Source: a virus. Taken from it: a stretch of DNA of 29,723 nt. Made by a program: the position numbers and the translations under genes. The notes below the pieces were generated by a model. It was not told the origin of the DNA and did no database searches. It worked only from the letters and a program-made list of their open reading frames with translations. Location of the stretch: the IMG/VR virus record IMGVR_UViG_3300037460_000195, positions 1 through 29,723 of that record. One strand, written 5' to 3'. Below, in pieces: positions 8,969 to 16,198 of this stretch; the stretch's first letter is position 1, and each line of letters starts with the position of its first letter.

Positions 8969-9364
8969 TTACTGAGTCGGGTCAGGCTCAGGAGTGGGTT
9001 CCCCTTCGGGAGCGAACTCAGGTTCCGGTTCTGGCTCAGGTTCTGGCTCAGGTTCTGGCTCAGGTTCCTCAGCCGCTTTCGCCGCCGCTTGGATTGCATC
9101 GTGAGCCGCATCACTGCGATCTCTCAATGTTTGCCACTCAGTCGGCGTCGGCGCTCTACTTTCCTTAGCCATAGCCGCGACCACATTCGCGAACTCCTTC
9201 AGTTCTTCATTCGCTTCGTCGCCGCGCTCCAGCAACTCCCCGAGCAGAGACAGAAACTCGGACGTTTCCTGTAGCTTCAGGCTGGATCCACCTCCGAGAG
9301 CCGGGTTGTTGGTCAGCAAAGATAGCCCGCGAACCGAGACAAGGATTAGTTGAAGTATACTCAT
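8969..9364 (-). CDS. Protein with C-terminal Glu-Pro repeat tail (131 aa)
   Basis: The N-terminus is a short hydrophobic stretch (MSILQLILVSVRGLSLL), weak as a membrane anchor. A helical acidic middle (30-99) follows. Residues 100-116 are an uninterrupted Glu-Pro alternation, then a Pro/Glu-rich end. Such EP repeats are rigid extended spacers, best known from TonB, where they cross the periplasm. The start ATG overlaps the stop of the lipoprotein gene (ATGA), linking it to the candidate lysis cassette, and the adaptor gene follows after 12 bases. It might be a periplasm-spanning lysis accessory or a virion spacer. I do not recognise the family. Confidence 0.7.
   Translation of the reverse strand: MSILQLILVSVRGLSLLTNNPALGGGSSLKLQETSEFLSLLGELLERGDEANEELKEFANVVAAMAKESRAPTPTEWQTLRDRSDAAHDAIQAAAKAAEEPEPEPEPEPEPEPEPEFAPEGEPTPEPDPTQ
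9021..9074. repeat. Tandem 12-bp repeat encoding the Glu-Pro tail
   Basis: On the plus strand the unit ggttctggctca recurs head to tail: three perfect copies at 9027-9062, with degenerate units on either side (ggttccggttct, ggttcctca). Read on the minus strand each unit encodes Glu-Pro-Glu-Pro. Perfect short tandem units can slip in replication, so the length may vary between related phages. Confidence 0.85.
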
Positions 9365-9786
9365 GTTTCTGCTCCTCGTACTGCGGTTATTAGGTTAGCG
9401 ATTAGAGGCATCACTCGATCGACCCATCCGTTTAGCTCATTCATGGTTCTCACGAACTTCTCCTCACCTGTTCCGCTGGCTTCGTACTCCACTCTGATCA
9501 CTGTAAATTCCAGAGCCGCATCCAGCATAGAGTCTGCCACTGGCTTCACTTGAGCATCCGCGCGTCCTATTGCACGAACGGCACTGTTCGGGATCTGACC
9601 ACTGGAAACGAGCTTCGCAGCTTGCTCCTCAATAATCACGAACGTGCCATACGCCGCGAACGCTCTTTGCTCAATCGTTTCTGCCTTCGCCATCGCATCT
9701 GTCACTGCGCACGATTGCAGCAACAACATGATCGCGAGTAAGTAGAACGCCTGAACTTGACGCGTTATTACGAACACTTGATTCAT
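9361..9786 (-). CDS. Predicted lipoprotein; candidate outer-membrane spanin-like protein
   Basis: A 141-residue protein. Residues 11-25 are a hydrophobic signal (VQAFYLLAIMLLLQS) ending in a lipobox L23-Q24-S25-C26, so Cys26 would be lipidated after signal peptidase II cleavage. The mature part is helical and moderately charged (30-135). It is coupled by ATGA overlaps to the holin-like gene upstream and the Glu-Pro protein downstream. A small phage lipoprotein beside a holin suggests the outer-membrane half of a two-component spanin, acting in the last step of lysis in Gram-negative hosts. It is longer than typical Rz1 proteins and not proline rich, so that assignment is tentative. Confidence 0.7.
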   Translation of the reverse strand: MNQVFVITRQVQAFYLLAIMLLLQSCAVTDAMAKAETIEQRAFAAYGTFVIIEEQAAKLVSSGQIPNSAVRAIGRADAQVKPVADSMLDAALEFTVIRVEYEASGTGEEKFVRTMNELNGWVDRVMPLIANLITAVRGAET

Positions 9787-10016
9787 CCTACTGTACCTCC
9801 TCCATCGCCCGAACCTGTGACTTTGTTTACCAGACGTCGGGCTGATATCGCCTGGAAGTCTTTACCGAACGTGATTGCACCACCGATAAGCAAGATGGTC
9901 CACTGAAGACCGGTGACGTCACTCAAAGAAGTGACTCCCGGTCCACTCAACAGTACCAGTGCCGCCGTCGCCAGAGCGATGACGGTCGCAATGAATGCTC
10001 CAATGATTGTGTTCAT
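9783..10016 (-). CDS. Two-TM holin-like protein (77 aa)
   Basis: A small membrane protein with two hydrophobic segments, about residues 4-24 and 37-52, a basic stretch (54-65) and a Gly-rich, soluble C-terminal end. Length, two membrane spans and a charged tail fit class II or III phage holins, which permeabilise the inner membrane at lysis. It is coupled (ATGA) to the DUF5675-like gene upstream and to the lipoprotein gene downstream. Holins share little sequence, so the call rests on topology and neighbours. Another small phage membrane protein is possible. Confidence 0.7.
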   Translation of the reverse strand: MNTIIGAFIATVIALATAALVLLSGPGVTSLSDVTGLQWTILLIGGAITFGKDFQAISARRLVNKVTGSGDGGGTVG

Positions 10017-10471
10017 TTCATCTCCTCATCTTCGTCGTATATCTCGATCCACACTTCCTCACTGAGTAATGCCTCAGCGATAGTTTCGTACAATCGTCTG
10101 TACGCTGAAACTGAACTGGTCACCTGACCTCGTTCAGTCACGTTTTGAACTTGACCATCACCAACGAGGATGCACCCCTCCGAATCGTCATCCTTATTGC
10201 CGACATGAAGATAGATAAACCGAAATCCCGGTACATCCTGAAGCCATAGCATTCCGTTGTGCCAACTAAATCGCTTCTTGTACCGTGTGACCATGCCGCC
10301 GTCGTTCCGAAAGATGATCTGATACCGTCCCGATGGGATGCGAGTCTCTCCCGGGATCTTCGGCTCGTTGTGCTGGTCCTCCAAAGAATAGCAGAAGAAT
10401 TTCTCATCGGCAAAGATTAGCCCGAGAGTAGCCTCGTCGCCACCAGAAAATCGTTTCAGTTGAAGTTCCAT
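10013..10471 (-). CDS. DUF5675-like protein with YkuD-type H...S-x-G-C motif; candidate cell-wall enzyme
   Basis: A 152-residue protein matching the pattern of the DUF5675 family: FFCYSLED (25-32), GETRIPSGRY (41-50), MLWLQDVPGF (74-83), then YLHVGNKDDDSEGCILVGD (87-105). His89, Ser97 and Cys100 recall the H...SxGC arrangement of YkuD-type L,D-transpeptidases, whose catalytic residue is the Cys. The family is frequent beside phage holins. Here it is coupled to the holin-like gene (ATGA) and follows a one-TM protein (TGATG). No other muralytic enzyme is visible in the window, so it may be the peptidoglycan-acting member of the cassette. The enzymatic activity is inference. Confidence 0.75.
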   Translation of the reverse strand: MELQLKRFSGGDEATLGLIFADEKFFCYSLEDQHNEPKIPGETRIPSGRYQIIFRNDGGMVTRYKKRFSWHNGMLWLQDVPGFRFIYLHVGNKDDDSEGCILVGDGQVQNVTERGQVTSSVSAYRRLYETIAEALLSEEVWIEIYDEDEEMK

Positions 10472-10839
10472 CAGCTTATGTTGTTATTCGCTTGAAGAGC
10501 AGCCTTCGCTTCTTCAAGCGCATCCATTTGAATTTCTAGATCTGCCAGATACGATGCATCCTCAGCAGTCCAGTCATCATTCGGAGGGTTATCTCGACGG
10601 AACTTCAACGCCGCGATCTCCTTCCTCGTGGCGTTGATGTCCCGCTGAAGCAAGGCGACGAAAGCATTGTTGATCGGTTCAGTCTGCTCCGCCACTATAT
10701 CCTTGATGTCCTCAGCCATCGCATTGAGGAGGAGTGGTTGCAGAATAAACCAGAAGACGGGGATGAGAGTAACATAGGTCACAATCTGATTGATTCCTAT
10801 ACGAATCCCGCGTTCTTTCACTTCGGCCTTGCTTGCCAT
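10471..10839 (-). CDS. One-TM coiled-coil protein; candidate inner-membrane spanin-like protein
   Basis: Start ATG 10839 is preferred because it follows a GGAG site and overlaps nothing. An upstream in-frame start at 10869 would run into the previous gene, which ends at 10841. The 122-residue product has a short basic N-terminus, one membrane span at about 17-40 (VTYVTLIPVFWFILQPLLLN) and a long charged helix-rich C-terminus (60-118), the layout of an inner-membrane spanin (Rz type). It is separated from the lipoprotein by the DUF5675-like and holin-like genes, whereas classical spanin pairs are adjacent or overlapping. It could also be a holin regulator. Confidence 0.7.
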   Translation of the reverse strand: MASKAEVKERGIRIGINQIVTYVTLIPVFWFILQPLLLNAMAEDIKDIVAEQTEPINNAFVALLQRDINATRKEIAALKFRRDNPPNDDWTAEDASYLADLEIQMDALEEAKAALQANNNIS

Positions 10840-10840
10840 T

Positions 10841-11116
10841 TTACTTCTCCGCTTGTTTTCCCGTCTCAACGGGTTTCAGATCAGACTTCTTCTTACCGTC
10901 GCCGTCACCCTCTGGCGTTATCACCGGCGGCACGTTCATCAGGATAACCTCGCCGTTTGCAATTGCCGTGAGCATGGAGTTCAAAATCGCCATCACCCCG
11001 CTGATCGCCATCGGACTCGGCACGGTGACCGCTCCCTGAGTATTGAGTAACTGAACTCCTGCTATCGCAGCTTGCTTCATCTGTTCTTGTGTGATGTCTA
11101 CTTTTCTCTGTTCCAT
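10841..11116 (-). CDS. Hypothetical protein (91 aa)
   Basis: Start ATG 11116 follows an AGAGGAAG site. The N-terminal part is helical (MEQRKVDITQEQMKQAAIAG...). A mildly hydrophobic centre (38-60, ISGVMAILNSMLTAIANGEV) does not look like a clear membrane span. The C-terminus is hydrophilic and Lys/Asp/Gly rich (68-91). The gene sits between a fibre-associated gene and the candidate lysis cassette, and its stop lies 1 base before the next start. I do not recognise a family and assign no function. Confidence 0.65.
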   Translation of the reverse strand: MEQRKVDITQEQMKQAAIAGVQLLNTQGAVTVPSPMAISGVMAILNSMLTAIANGEVILMNVPPVITPEGDGDGKKKSDLKPVETGKQAEK

Positions 11117-11127
11117 GATACTTCCTC

Positions 11128-11514
11128 TTAGTTTGCGCCGACGTCAATCTTGTCTCGTATTGCCGTCCGCAGTTGTGCGAATGTCAGATCAGGCAGTCCT
11201 TCAATGCTACGCAGCACGTTGAACTGATCCATAACTAACTCCGCGAATGCTTTCAAAAGTCGTTCGTTGTCGAACCGATTCTTCTCTTCCTCTTTAGCTC
11301 TTGCGGCTTGCGTAGCAGCGAAGGCATCGTCGATGACAGTCTGCTCCGCCGGACTCGCCAGCGTTACAACGTCGCCATTGATCATCCAGTATTTCTTCGG
11401 CTGACCCTGTACCACTGACAAATCAGGGTTGATGATCCATTCCACCGAACTGAAGTTCGGAGTGTGAACCGACGCTTTGAATTCCTTCGTTGCTCTGTTC
11501 AGTACTGATGCCAC
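11128..11514 (-). CDS. Conserved phage protein next to fibre genes (128 aa), GTG start
   Basis: The start is a GTG at 11514 preceded by a strong GGAGGG site. The N-terminus (MASVLNRATKEFKASVHTPN, then FSSVEWIINPDLSVVQGQPK) resembles a small family I associate with tail-fibre regions of environmental and siphovirus or podovirus genomes, where the pattern is MASVLNRxTxxFxxSVxTPxY..EWIxNPD. Its function is not established. The second half (75-128) is a charged helix and a TFAQLRTAIRDKID motif. It follows the LamG protein by 2 bases. It may be a fibre-associated structural or assembly protein. Confidence 0.7.
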   Translation of the reverse strand: MASVLNRATKEFKASVHTPNFSSVEWIINPDLSVVQGQPKKYWMINGDVVTLASPAEQTVIDDAFAATQAARAKEEEKNRFDNERLLKAFAELVMDQFNVLRSIEGLPDLTFAQLRTAIRDKIDVGAN

Positions 11515-11516
11515 TT

Positions 11517-12221
11517 CTATACCCTCCTTCTAAAACTGAGTCCGCCATCTTCTATATACTCTGGGACAGGCGCGCCGTCTTCGCCTCCATAAGCAATTTG
11601 CAATGGTCCTGCATCAATGGGATTCTTCGCAGTCACAAGAATGCCGGATTCCCTGTCATTCAAAAGTGGTCGGAGTAAAAGTCCCTCAACAATTCCGTCG
11701 TGACCTTGCGAAGTGTAGATAGTCAGCCACTCCTCCGCTGATAAAATCCTGTCGTAATATCGCACATCTGCTGTATCAACATCTTGTGTGTTGCCACCAT
11801 CGCTAGTGCCGCCGATTCCAAAGTTTTCACCATCATCAAATATTGTACCGGGATCATTTAATGTTGCTTCTAATACTCCGTTCAGCCAGATGTGCAGATC
11901 GGTGCCATCAAAATCTATGCCTGCATGAAACCACGTGTCAAGCGAAAGAAGTCCTGCGGTCGCTACCAACGTGGTGTTCGCAGCGCCATCAAAAGATATC
12001 GAAGAACGTAGCGTAAGCGCTCCTACGGTGTCAGGCTTTAAGAACCATGACTTGCTGGATGGATTGTCCCATACAGTAATGATTGTACGATTTTGTGGAT
12101 TACTGTCACCAGAATAAAGATTCGCCCACACCATCGTTGAGAACGGATCTTGCGTAAAAATATTCGCTGGATCAACAAACTGAAAGGTTGATCCGTCATT
12201 GTCATTAGTACGAACAGCCAT
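11517..12221 (-). CDS. LamG / concanavalin A-like lectin domain protein
   Basis: A 234-residue protein with the hallmarks of the LamG_3-type jelly roll: LDTWFHAGIDFDGTDLHIWL (about 93-112), then NGVLEATLND, and the closing ADVRYYDRILSAEEWLTIYT segment (about 151-170). Such domains bind glycans. In phages they occur in virion decoration or receptor-binding proteins. The ATG overlaps the stop of the 844-residue fibre (TGATG), so the two are co-translated and probably work together, for example as a detachable fibre tip or an additional surface lectin. The C-terminus (LQIAYGGEDGAPVPEYIEDG, then GLSFRRRV) is short and basic. Confidence 0.82.
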   Translation of the reverse strand: MAVRTNDNDGSTFQFVDPANIFTQDPFSTMVWANLYSGDSNPQNRTIITVWDNPSSKSWFLKPDTVGALTLRSSISFDGAANTTLVATAGLLSLDTWFHAGIDFDGTDLHIWLNGVLEATLNDPGTIFDDGENFGIGGTSDGGNTQDVDTADVRYYDRILSAEEWLTIYTSQGHDGIVEGLLLRPLLNDRESGILVTAKNPIDAGPLQIAYGGEDGAPVPEYIEDGGLSFRRRV

Positions 12222-14755
12222 CAGGTGAAACTCACTTTACATAGGAGCAAGTCCCAGTCGCCTGTCAAATCCGTTCCTCCGGTCGGAGCCACGCGGACCA
12301 GTTCAAACTGAGTGGTCTCTCCTGCCGTTACTCCGAGAGTCGCGAGCGCCACTGTCTGCGTATCCTCTTGGAAGAATTCGTTGGTCGGTATGTCAAGGTC
12401 CGTCAGTTGCGTCGCTGAACTCCACGCTTGGACTGCCGCGTTGTCCGGGATGCCTCGGTTGTATATGTCCAGACCAACGGTGTTCGCTATTCCGGGCGCA
12501 GTCTCCGCTCGCGCCACGAAGTCGAAGACGATGTTCGTCGCGCCTGCCGGAACTTCGATGGTGAAGCCGACTCCCTCCTCTGTCGTATCATCGAATAGTC
12601 TTACCGTCAGTCCTGCGTTGTTGCTGTCCGCTGATGCAGGCGCGAGTGCATTGACCGTCCAATCTGCATTGTTAGGATTCTCCAACTGATCCGCGAAGAA
12701 CTGAAACTCAGGGAAGGCAAGGAAGGATAGATTAGCATCGAAGAAAGTGAGCAACTGCGTGAACGTAGCTTCAGACAGAACACCTCCATCATTGGTGATG
12801 ATCGTATCTGCAGCGGCAATCGCTCCGCTGGCTGGCTGAGCCGTGATAGCCGTGACATCAAGCGCCAATGCAGTCGCGCCAGTGACCTGACCTGTATGAG
12901 TGGCGTTCGTGACTTTGGCAGTATTGGCCGGAACATCCGTTGCGATGTCGATACCGTCAACCGTGCCAGTGAGCGTGATGTTTCCAGTTACGTCGAGAGC
13001 CGCACCATCGTACGTGAGTCCGGTGGTTCCTTCAATGGTGCCGTCTCCAGTCCATACTCCAACTTGATTATCGACCGGAGTACCGACCTTAGATACATCG
13101 CCAGTTATTTCTGATAGGAACGCCAGAGTTTCCGCATCCTGTTTGATCCGACCAGTGAGCCCGGTGAAGTTGATGTCAACCGTCTGGAAAGCTGTGAAAT
13201 TATAATCTGTATTGTCGTGAGACTGTTCTACGTAGTCTGTGCCTCCGCCGCCAATGACTCGAACAGGAATACCTTCAAACTCCCAACGAACAACATCGCC
13301 GCTGACATTGAACGCTCCAATCGGAACATTACCACTGAATACCCACTGTCCCGTTTGGATAGCAATGGAAAAGTTATTTATCCCCGACTGTGAAATACTG
13401 AGAGTAGGAGTGGTCGTAAGCTGACCATCTAGTGTCACACTGCCATCTTGGAATGAGAACAAAGGAGCGTCGCTGAAGATGGTAGCAGTACTATTGAACC
13501 CGAAGGTCTGAGTGCTCTTGTCGTATGTGAAGCTGGGATCACCTTCAATCGTACCGTCGCCTGTCCACACGCCGACCTGATTGTCAACCGGAGTACCGAC
13601 CTTGAATACGTCACCAGCCGCTCCACCATTCAATACAAAATCACTTCCTGCATCGTCGGTGTACATCAGAACGTTCGGTACATCATCGCGTACCCAAACC
13701 TGACCGCGAGCAGCGACGCTCGACAGTGCCGCCGCTCTCTCATCGTAGAACGAAGACACATTGAATATGAACTCTGAGTCATCGGTCATCCGAAAGAGTG
13801 GAACCCCTGTTTGATTTCCGGGGTTCCAGAACCCCCAATCATGAACGATTGGACTGGAGTTCATAGCTGATCGACTATAGAACCCCGAAGGAGTACCTCC
13901 GTTCCTATCGGTAGACCAAACTGGTCCAACCGACGCTCCGATGTTGACGTGGATGAAAGCCTTGCGAACGTCAGTCGTAGAAGAACCTCCGCCGGAGATT
14001 CTACCGAGAGGAGATGTGGGTGGAGTCGCTGGATTGATCAGAATAGACGAGGAAATTACCGGCTCGTACTGATTGTTGCCGATATCCCAAATTGTTACCT
14101 GACCGTCAACGGTTCCAGCGACGACGTTAGCTCCAGTCGCTGCGCCAGTGAGATTGATGACGAGAATCACGCGAGTGTTTTGAGAGAGCGCTGATCCCTG
14201 CTGAATTAGGTTGGCGATACCAATCGTTGCAAAAGTTCCGCTATCAGTATTGGTTCCAACCTCTACGACAATGAAGTTGGCAGAGTCTGACTTCTCCTGT
14301 ATATAGATAAGCGAACCGGCAGTCAACAGACCAAGGAACGCTCCCACATCTACACTGCCATCATTGGTCTCAGCAATATATAGCTCAGTCGCTAGTGTTG
14401 GATCAGCATTGTCAAATCTTATCTGCCCGTTGGCAGGAGGAGTCCCCGTTTCCGTGCGGTATCTCCACTCACCTAATCCCGAGAGACCTCCGCTCGTTGC
14501 TGAAACTACAATCGAGTTGCCAGCACCATTGTCTACGATGGAGATACCATTTCCCTCAGTCAGTATCCGTTCGTTCGGAAGCGCCGCGTTCGCAGTAACA
14601 GTAACGAACGTCGCATCCAATCCAGCGGCAGACGCGGCGATGTCAGCTACCGTTGCTCGAGTACTATCCCCAGACGCATCTTCTAGCTCCAACTGCTCAT
14701 CCCCGACGAGAGGAAGAGTATTAGGAGGTAGCTCAGAAATCTTTATGCCTGCCAT
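12221..14755 (-). CDS. Large tail fibre protein (844 aa)
   Basis: The N-terminus (MAGIKISELPPNTLPLVGDE, then QLELEDASGDSTRATVADIA) is the common phage-fibre anchor pattern, xISxLPxxxxxxxxDxxxL...KxTVxxI. A beta-rich shaft follows, with two copies of the GDVxKVGTPVDNQVGVWTGDG module that also occurs twice in the 854-residue fibre. The last 150 residues look like a beta-sandwich tip (LENPNNADWTVNALAPASAD and FTIEVPAGATNIVFDFVARA segments). No catalytic motif or S74 chaperone domain is visible. Its stop overlaps the LamG gene start. Likely a receptor-binding fibre or a side-tail fibre. Confidence 0.85.
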   Translation of the reverse strand: MAGIKISELPPNTLPLVGDEQLELEDASGDSTRATVADIAASAAGLDATFVTVTANAALPNERILTEGNGISIVDNGAGNSIVVSATSGGLSGLGEWRYRTETGTPPANGQIRFDNADPTLATELYIAETNDGSVDVGAFLGLLTAGSLIYIQEKSDSANFIVVEVGTNTDSGTFATIGIANLIQQGSALSQNTRVILVINLTGAATGANVVAGTVDGQVTIWDIGNNQYEPVISSSILINPATPPTSPLGRISGGGSSTTDVRKAFIHVNIGASVGPVWSTDRNGGTPSGFYSRSAMNSSPIVHDWGFWNPGNQTGVPLFRMTDDSEFIFNVSSFYDERAAALSSVAARGQVWVRDDVPNVLMYTDDAGSDFVLNGGAAGDVFKVGTPVDNQVGVWTGDGTIEGDPSFTYDKSTQTFGFNSTATIFSDAPLFSFQDGSVTLDGQLTTTPTLSISQSGINNFSIAIQTGQWVFSGNVPIGAFNVSGDVVRWEFEGIPVRVIGGGGTDYVEQSHDNTDYNFTAFQTVDINFTGLTGRIKQDAETLAFLSEITGDVSKVGTPVDNQVGVWTGDGTIEGTTGLTYDGAALDVTGNITLTGTVDGIDIATDVPANTAKVTNATHTGQVTGATALALDVTAITAQPASGAIAAADTIITNDGGVLSEATFTQLLTFFDANLSFLAFPEFQFFADQLENPNNADWTVNALAPASADSNNAGLTVRLFDDTTEEGVGFTIEVPAGATNIVFDFVARAETAPGIANTVGLDIYNRGIPDNAAVQAWSSATQLTDLDIPTNEFFQEDTQTVALATLGVTAGETTQFELVRVAPTGGTDLTGDWDLLLCKVSFT
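13029..13102 (-). repeat. Copy of shared 74-bp fibre module (844-aa fibre, C-proximal copy)
   Basis: Encodes a GDVSKVGTPVDNQVGVWTGD-type segment, ending in GTIEGT. One of four equal-length (74 bp) copies in the window, two in each of two fibre genes. Confidence 0.85.
13542..13615 (-). repeat. Copy of shared 74-bp fibre module (844-aa fibre, N-proximal copy)
   Basis: Encodes GDVFKVGTPVDNQVGVWTGD and then GTIEGD. The peptide is nearly identical to the 13029 copy, while many third codon positions differ. Confidence 0.85.
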
Positions 14756-14756
14756 T

Positions 14757-15122
14757 CTATAACTCCCAAGGCGGAATTCCGCCGTCTGGTGCCTGTCCTA
14801 TCTCTCTAAACTGACCGGACGATGTGACTCTGTACGTGTTCGGCTGACTTGTCCCGCGGAGGTAGAACAGCAACATCGTGGAGTCGGGCTGCACTACATC
14901 ATCCAACGGTCTATCTGGTCTGACGAACAACAGATTAATTTCCTCAGTCGGCCTCGCGGCCAAACGATACGGATCGTAATCATCCAAGTCTTCGATGCAC
15001 ACCATCAATCCGGGCGCGTTCGGATCGCTGTACAGTTCACCGAGCGGCATCTTCTTACTGCATCGCGCACAGATGCCGAGTCCGAAGGTTGACTCCCCAC
15101 TGGGATCGATGAATAGGCTCAT
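14757..15122 (-). CDS. Zinc-ribbon-like phage neck-region protein with an incomplete second Cys pair
   Basis: A 121-residue protein. Residues 18-21 are CARC. A conserved-type stretch KMPLGELYSDPNAPGLMVC (24-42) is followed by DDYDPYRLAARPTEEINLLF. I know this layout from small proteins encoded near neck and adaptor genes of many phages, where a second CxxC usually follows 'GLxVC'. Here the second pair reads C42-I-E-D45, so the fourth ligand is missing or replaced by Asp45. Its ATG overlaps the stop of the adaptor-like gene (ATGA). The exact role is unknown; a zinc-stabilised structural protein is likely. Confidence 0.75.
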   Translation of the reverse strand: MSLFIDPSGESTFGLGICARCSKKMPLGELYSDPNAPGLMVCIEDLDDYDPYRLAARPTEEINLLFVRPDRPLDDVVQPDSTMLLFYLRGTSQPNTYRVTSSGQFREIGQAPDGGIPPWEL

Positions 15123-16195
15123 TTCGTGTACACCGAGATCCTTGGAGTGAGGCGAACTGGCGCACCATCATCTTCTCCGGTCCACGCGTCCTTCGACTGC
15201 TTCAGAAGGTCCGCTTGAAGAATTGGGAGCCTAGTTATGTCCGCTTCCGGGATTTCCATGCAAACATCGATGGACAGGTCCGCGATCACGAACTTATACC
15301 ATCGTTGAGGCACTTCAATTTCCTGAACCATCGTCCCGACGTCTTGAATCTGCCGCTTGACGTACAAAACGTACTGAAAGAACGTGAATTCAGTGTCCGG
15401 GAGCGGCCAGACCGTCGCAATCTGCTGTCCACCTTGTGCTGCCGCCTGTTTGTCGTACCAATACTCCGTCGGACGGCTCAAAAACGTCTTATCCGGCAAA
15501 TTCGAGTACGAATCCAGCGCGATCTTCGGCATCGGGATCTCGTTCGCCGTATTTCCAAGGAAAAACTCCGCAACGTCAAGCACTGTCGTCCCGTTTGCCT
15601 GCAATCTGAAGAATTGGAACGGGATTTGCTGCTCCAAGTCTATCCAGAGCCAATCTCCGGCGACCGCTTCAACTGCCGCGTTCGTAAACAGGTCCTCGAA
15701 CGTGATTCCGTCCTGCGATCCCTGAATCGTGATGTCCCAGGTCGCCGTCGCGTTGAAGAAGATGCCGTAGTTGTCCACCTGAACCGCATTACTAGATCCA
15801 AAGTTCGTTTGGATGAATCCACCCGGAGTCACTTGCGTACATGCAGTCGTGAGAATACTGTCGAAGGCGGCATCAGCATCTCCCTCACTCGCAGAGTTCG
15901 AATCACCGAGCGTACGATTGAGGTCTCGTATGTTGAAGTCCATCACGTCAACCGTTCCAACTGGCAACGGAACCGATCGCTGTCCACGATAGATGGGTAG
16001 GATAACCTTCTCAATCACCCAGAGTGGAATTCCGTAACCCGCGAGCGCAGACAGGTTCAAGAACAACAGATCAAACGCCGTTTGGATGTACTCCGGCGTG
16101 ATGGCCTGAGGCGGAATCTTGCATCTGCGAAAGGCGTGATCAATCACCTTCTGCGTTTCGAAGACCGTCTGTCCTACTGTTCCTGAGGTTGCCAT
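15119..16195 (-). CDS. Head-tail adaptor / tail accessory protein with inserted discoidin-like domain
   Basis: A 358-residue protein. The first 100 residues (VIDHAFRRCKIPPQAITPEY, then IQTAFDLLFLNLSALAGYGI) and the later part (about 225-350: LPDKTFLSRPTEYWYDKQ, IATVWPLPDTEFTFFQYVLY, VPQRWYKFVIADLSIDVCME) together match a common phage adaptor or tail-accessory family in which the two parts are normally contiguous. Between them, about residues 105-218, lies a beta-sandwich-like stretch with a DITIQGSQDGITFEDLF strand and a WLWIDLEQQIPFQFFRLQAN strand. This pattern resembles F5/8 type C (discoidin) domains. Such an insertion would project outward and may bind glycan. The adaptor call is moderate and the insertion is inferred from pattern. 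Confidence 0.78.
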   Translation of the reverse strand: MATSGTVGQTVFETQKVIDHAFRRCKIPPQAITPEYIQTAFDLLFLNLSALAGYGIPLWVIEKVILPIYRGQRSVPLPVGTVDVMDFNIRDLNRTLGDSNSASEGDADAAFDSILTTACTQVTPGGFIQTNFGSSNAVQVDNYGIFFNATATWDITIQGSQDGITFEDLFTNAAVEAVAGDWLWIDLEQQIPFQFFRLQANGTTVLDVAEFFLGNTANEIPMPKIALDSYSNLPDKTFLSRPTEYWYDKQAAAQGGQQIATVWPLPDTEFTFFQYVLYVKRQIQDVGTMVQEIEVPQRWYKFVIADLSIDVCMEIPEADITRLPILQADLLKQSKDAWTGEDDGAPVRLTPRISVYTK

Positions 16196-16198
16196 TAG

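Noticed and set aside
8969-9364. Calling the Glu-Pro protein a TonB homologue
   Set aside because: There is no clear N-terminal anchor and no TonB C-terminal domain; only the spacer composition is similar.
15215-16000. A 261-codon plus-strand open frame opposite the adaptor-like gene
   Set aside because: Arg-rich shadow product with no recognisable domain; the minus-strand gene has clear family patterns.
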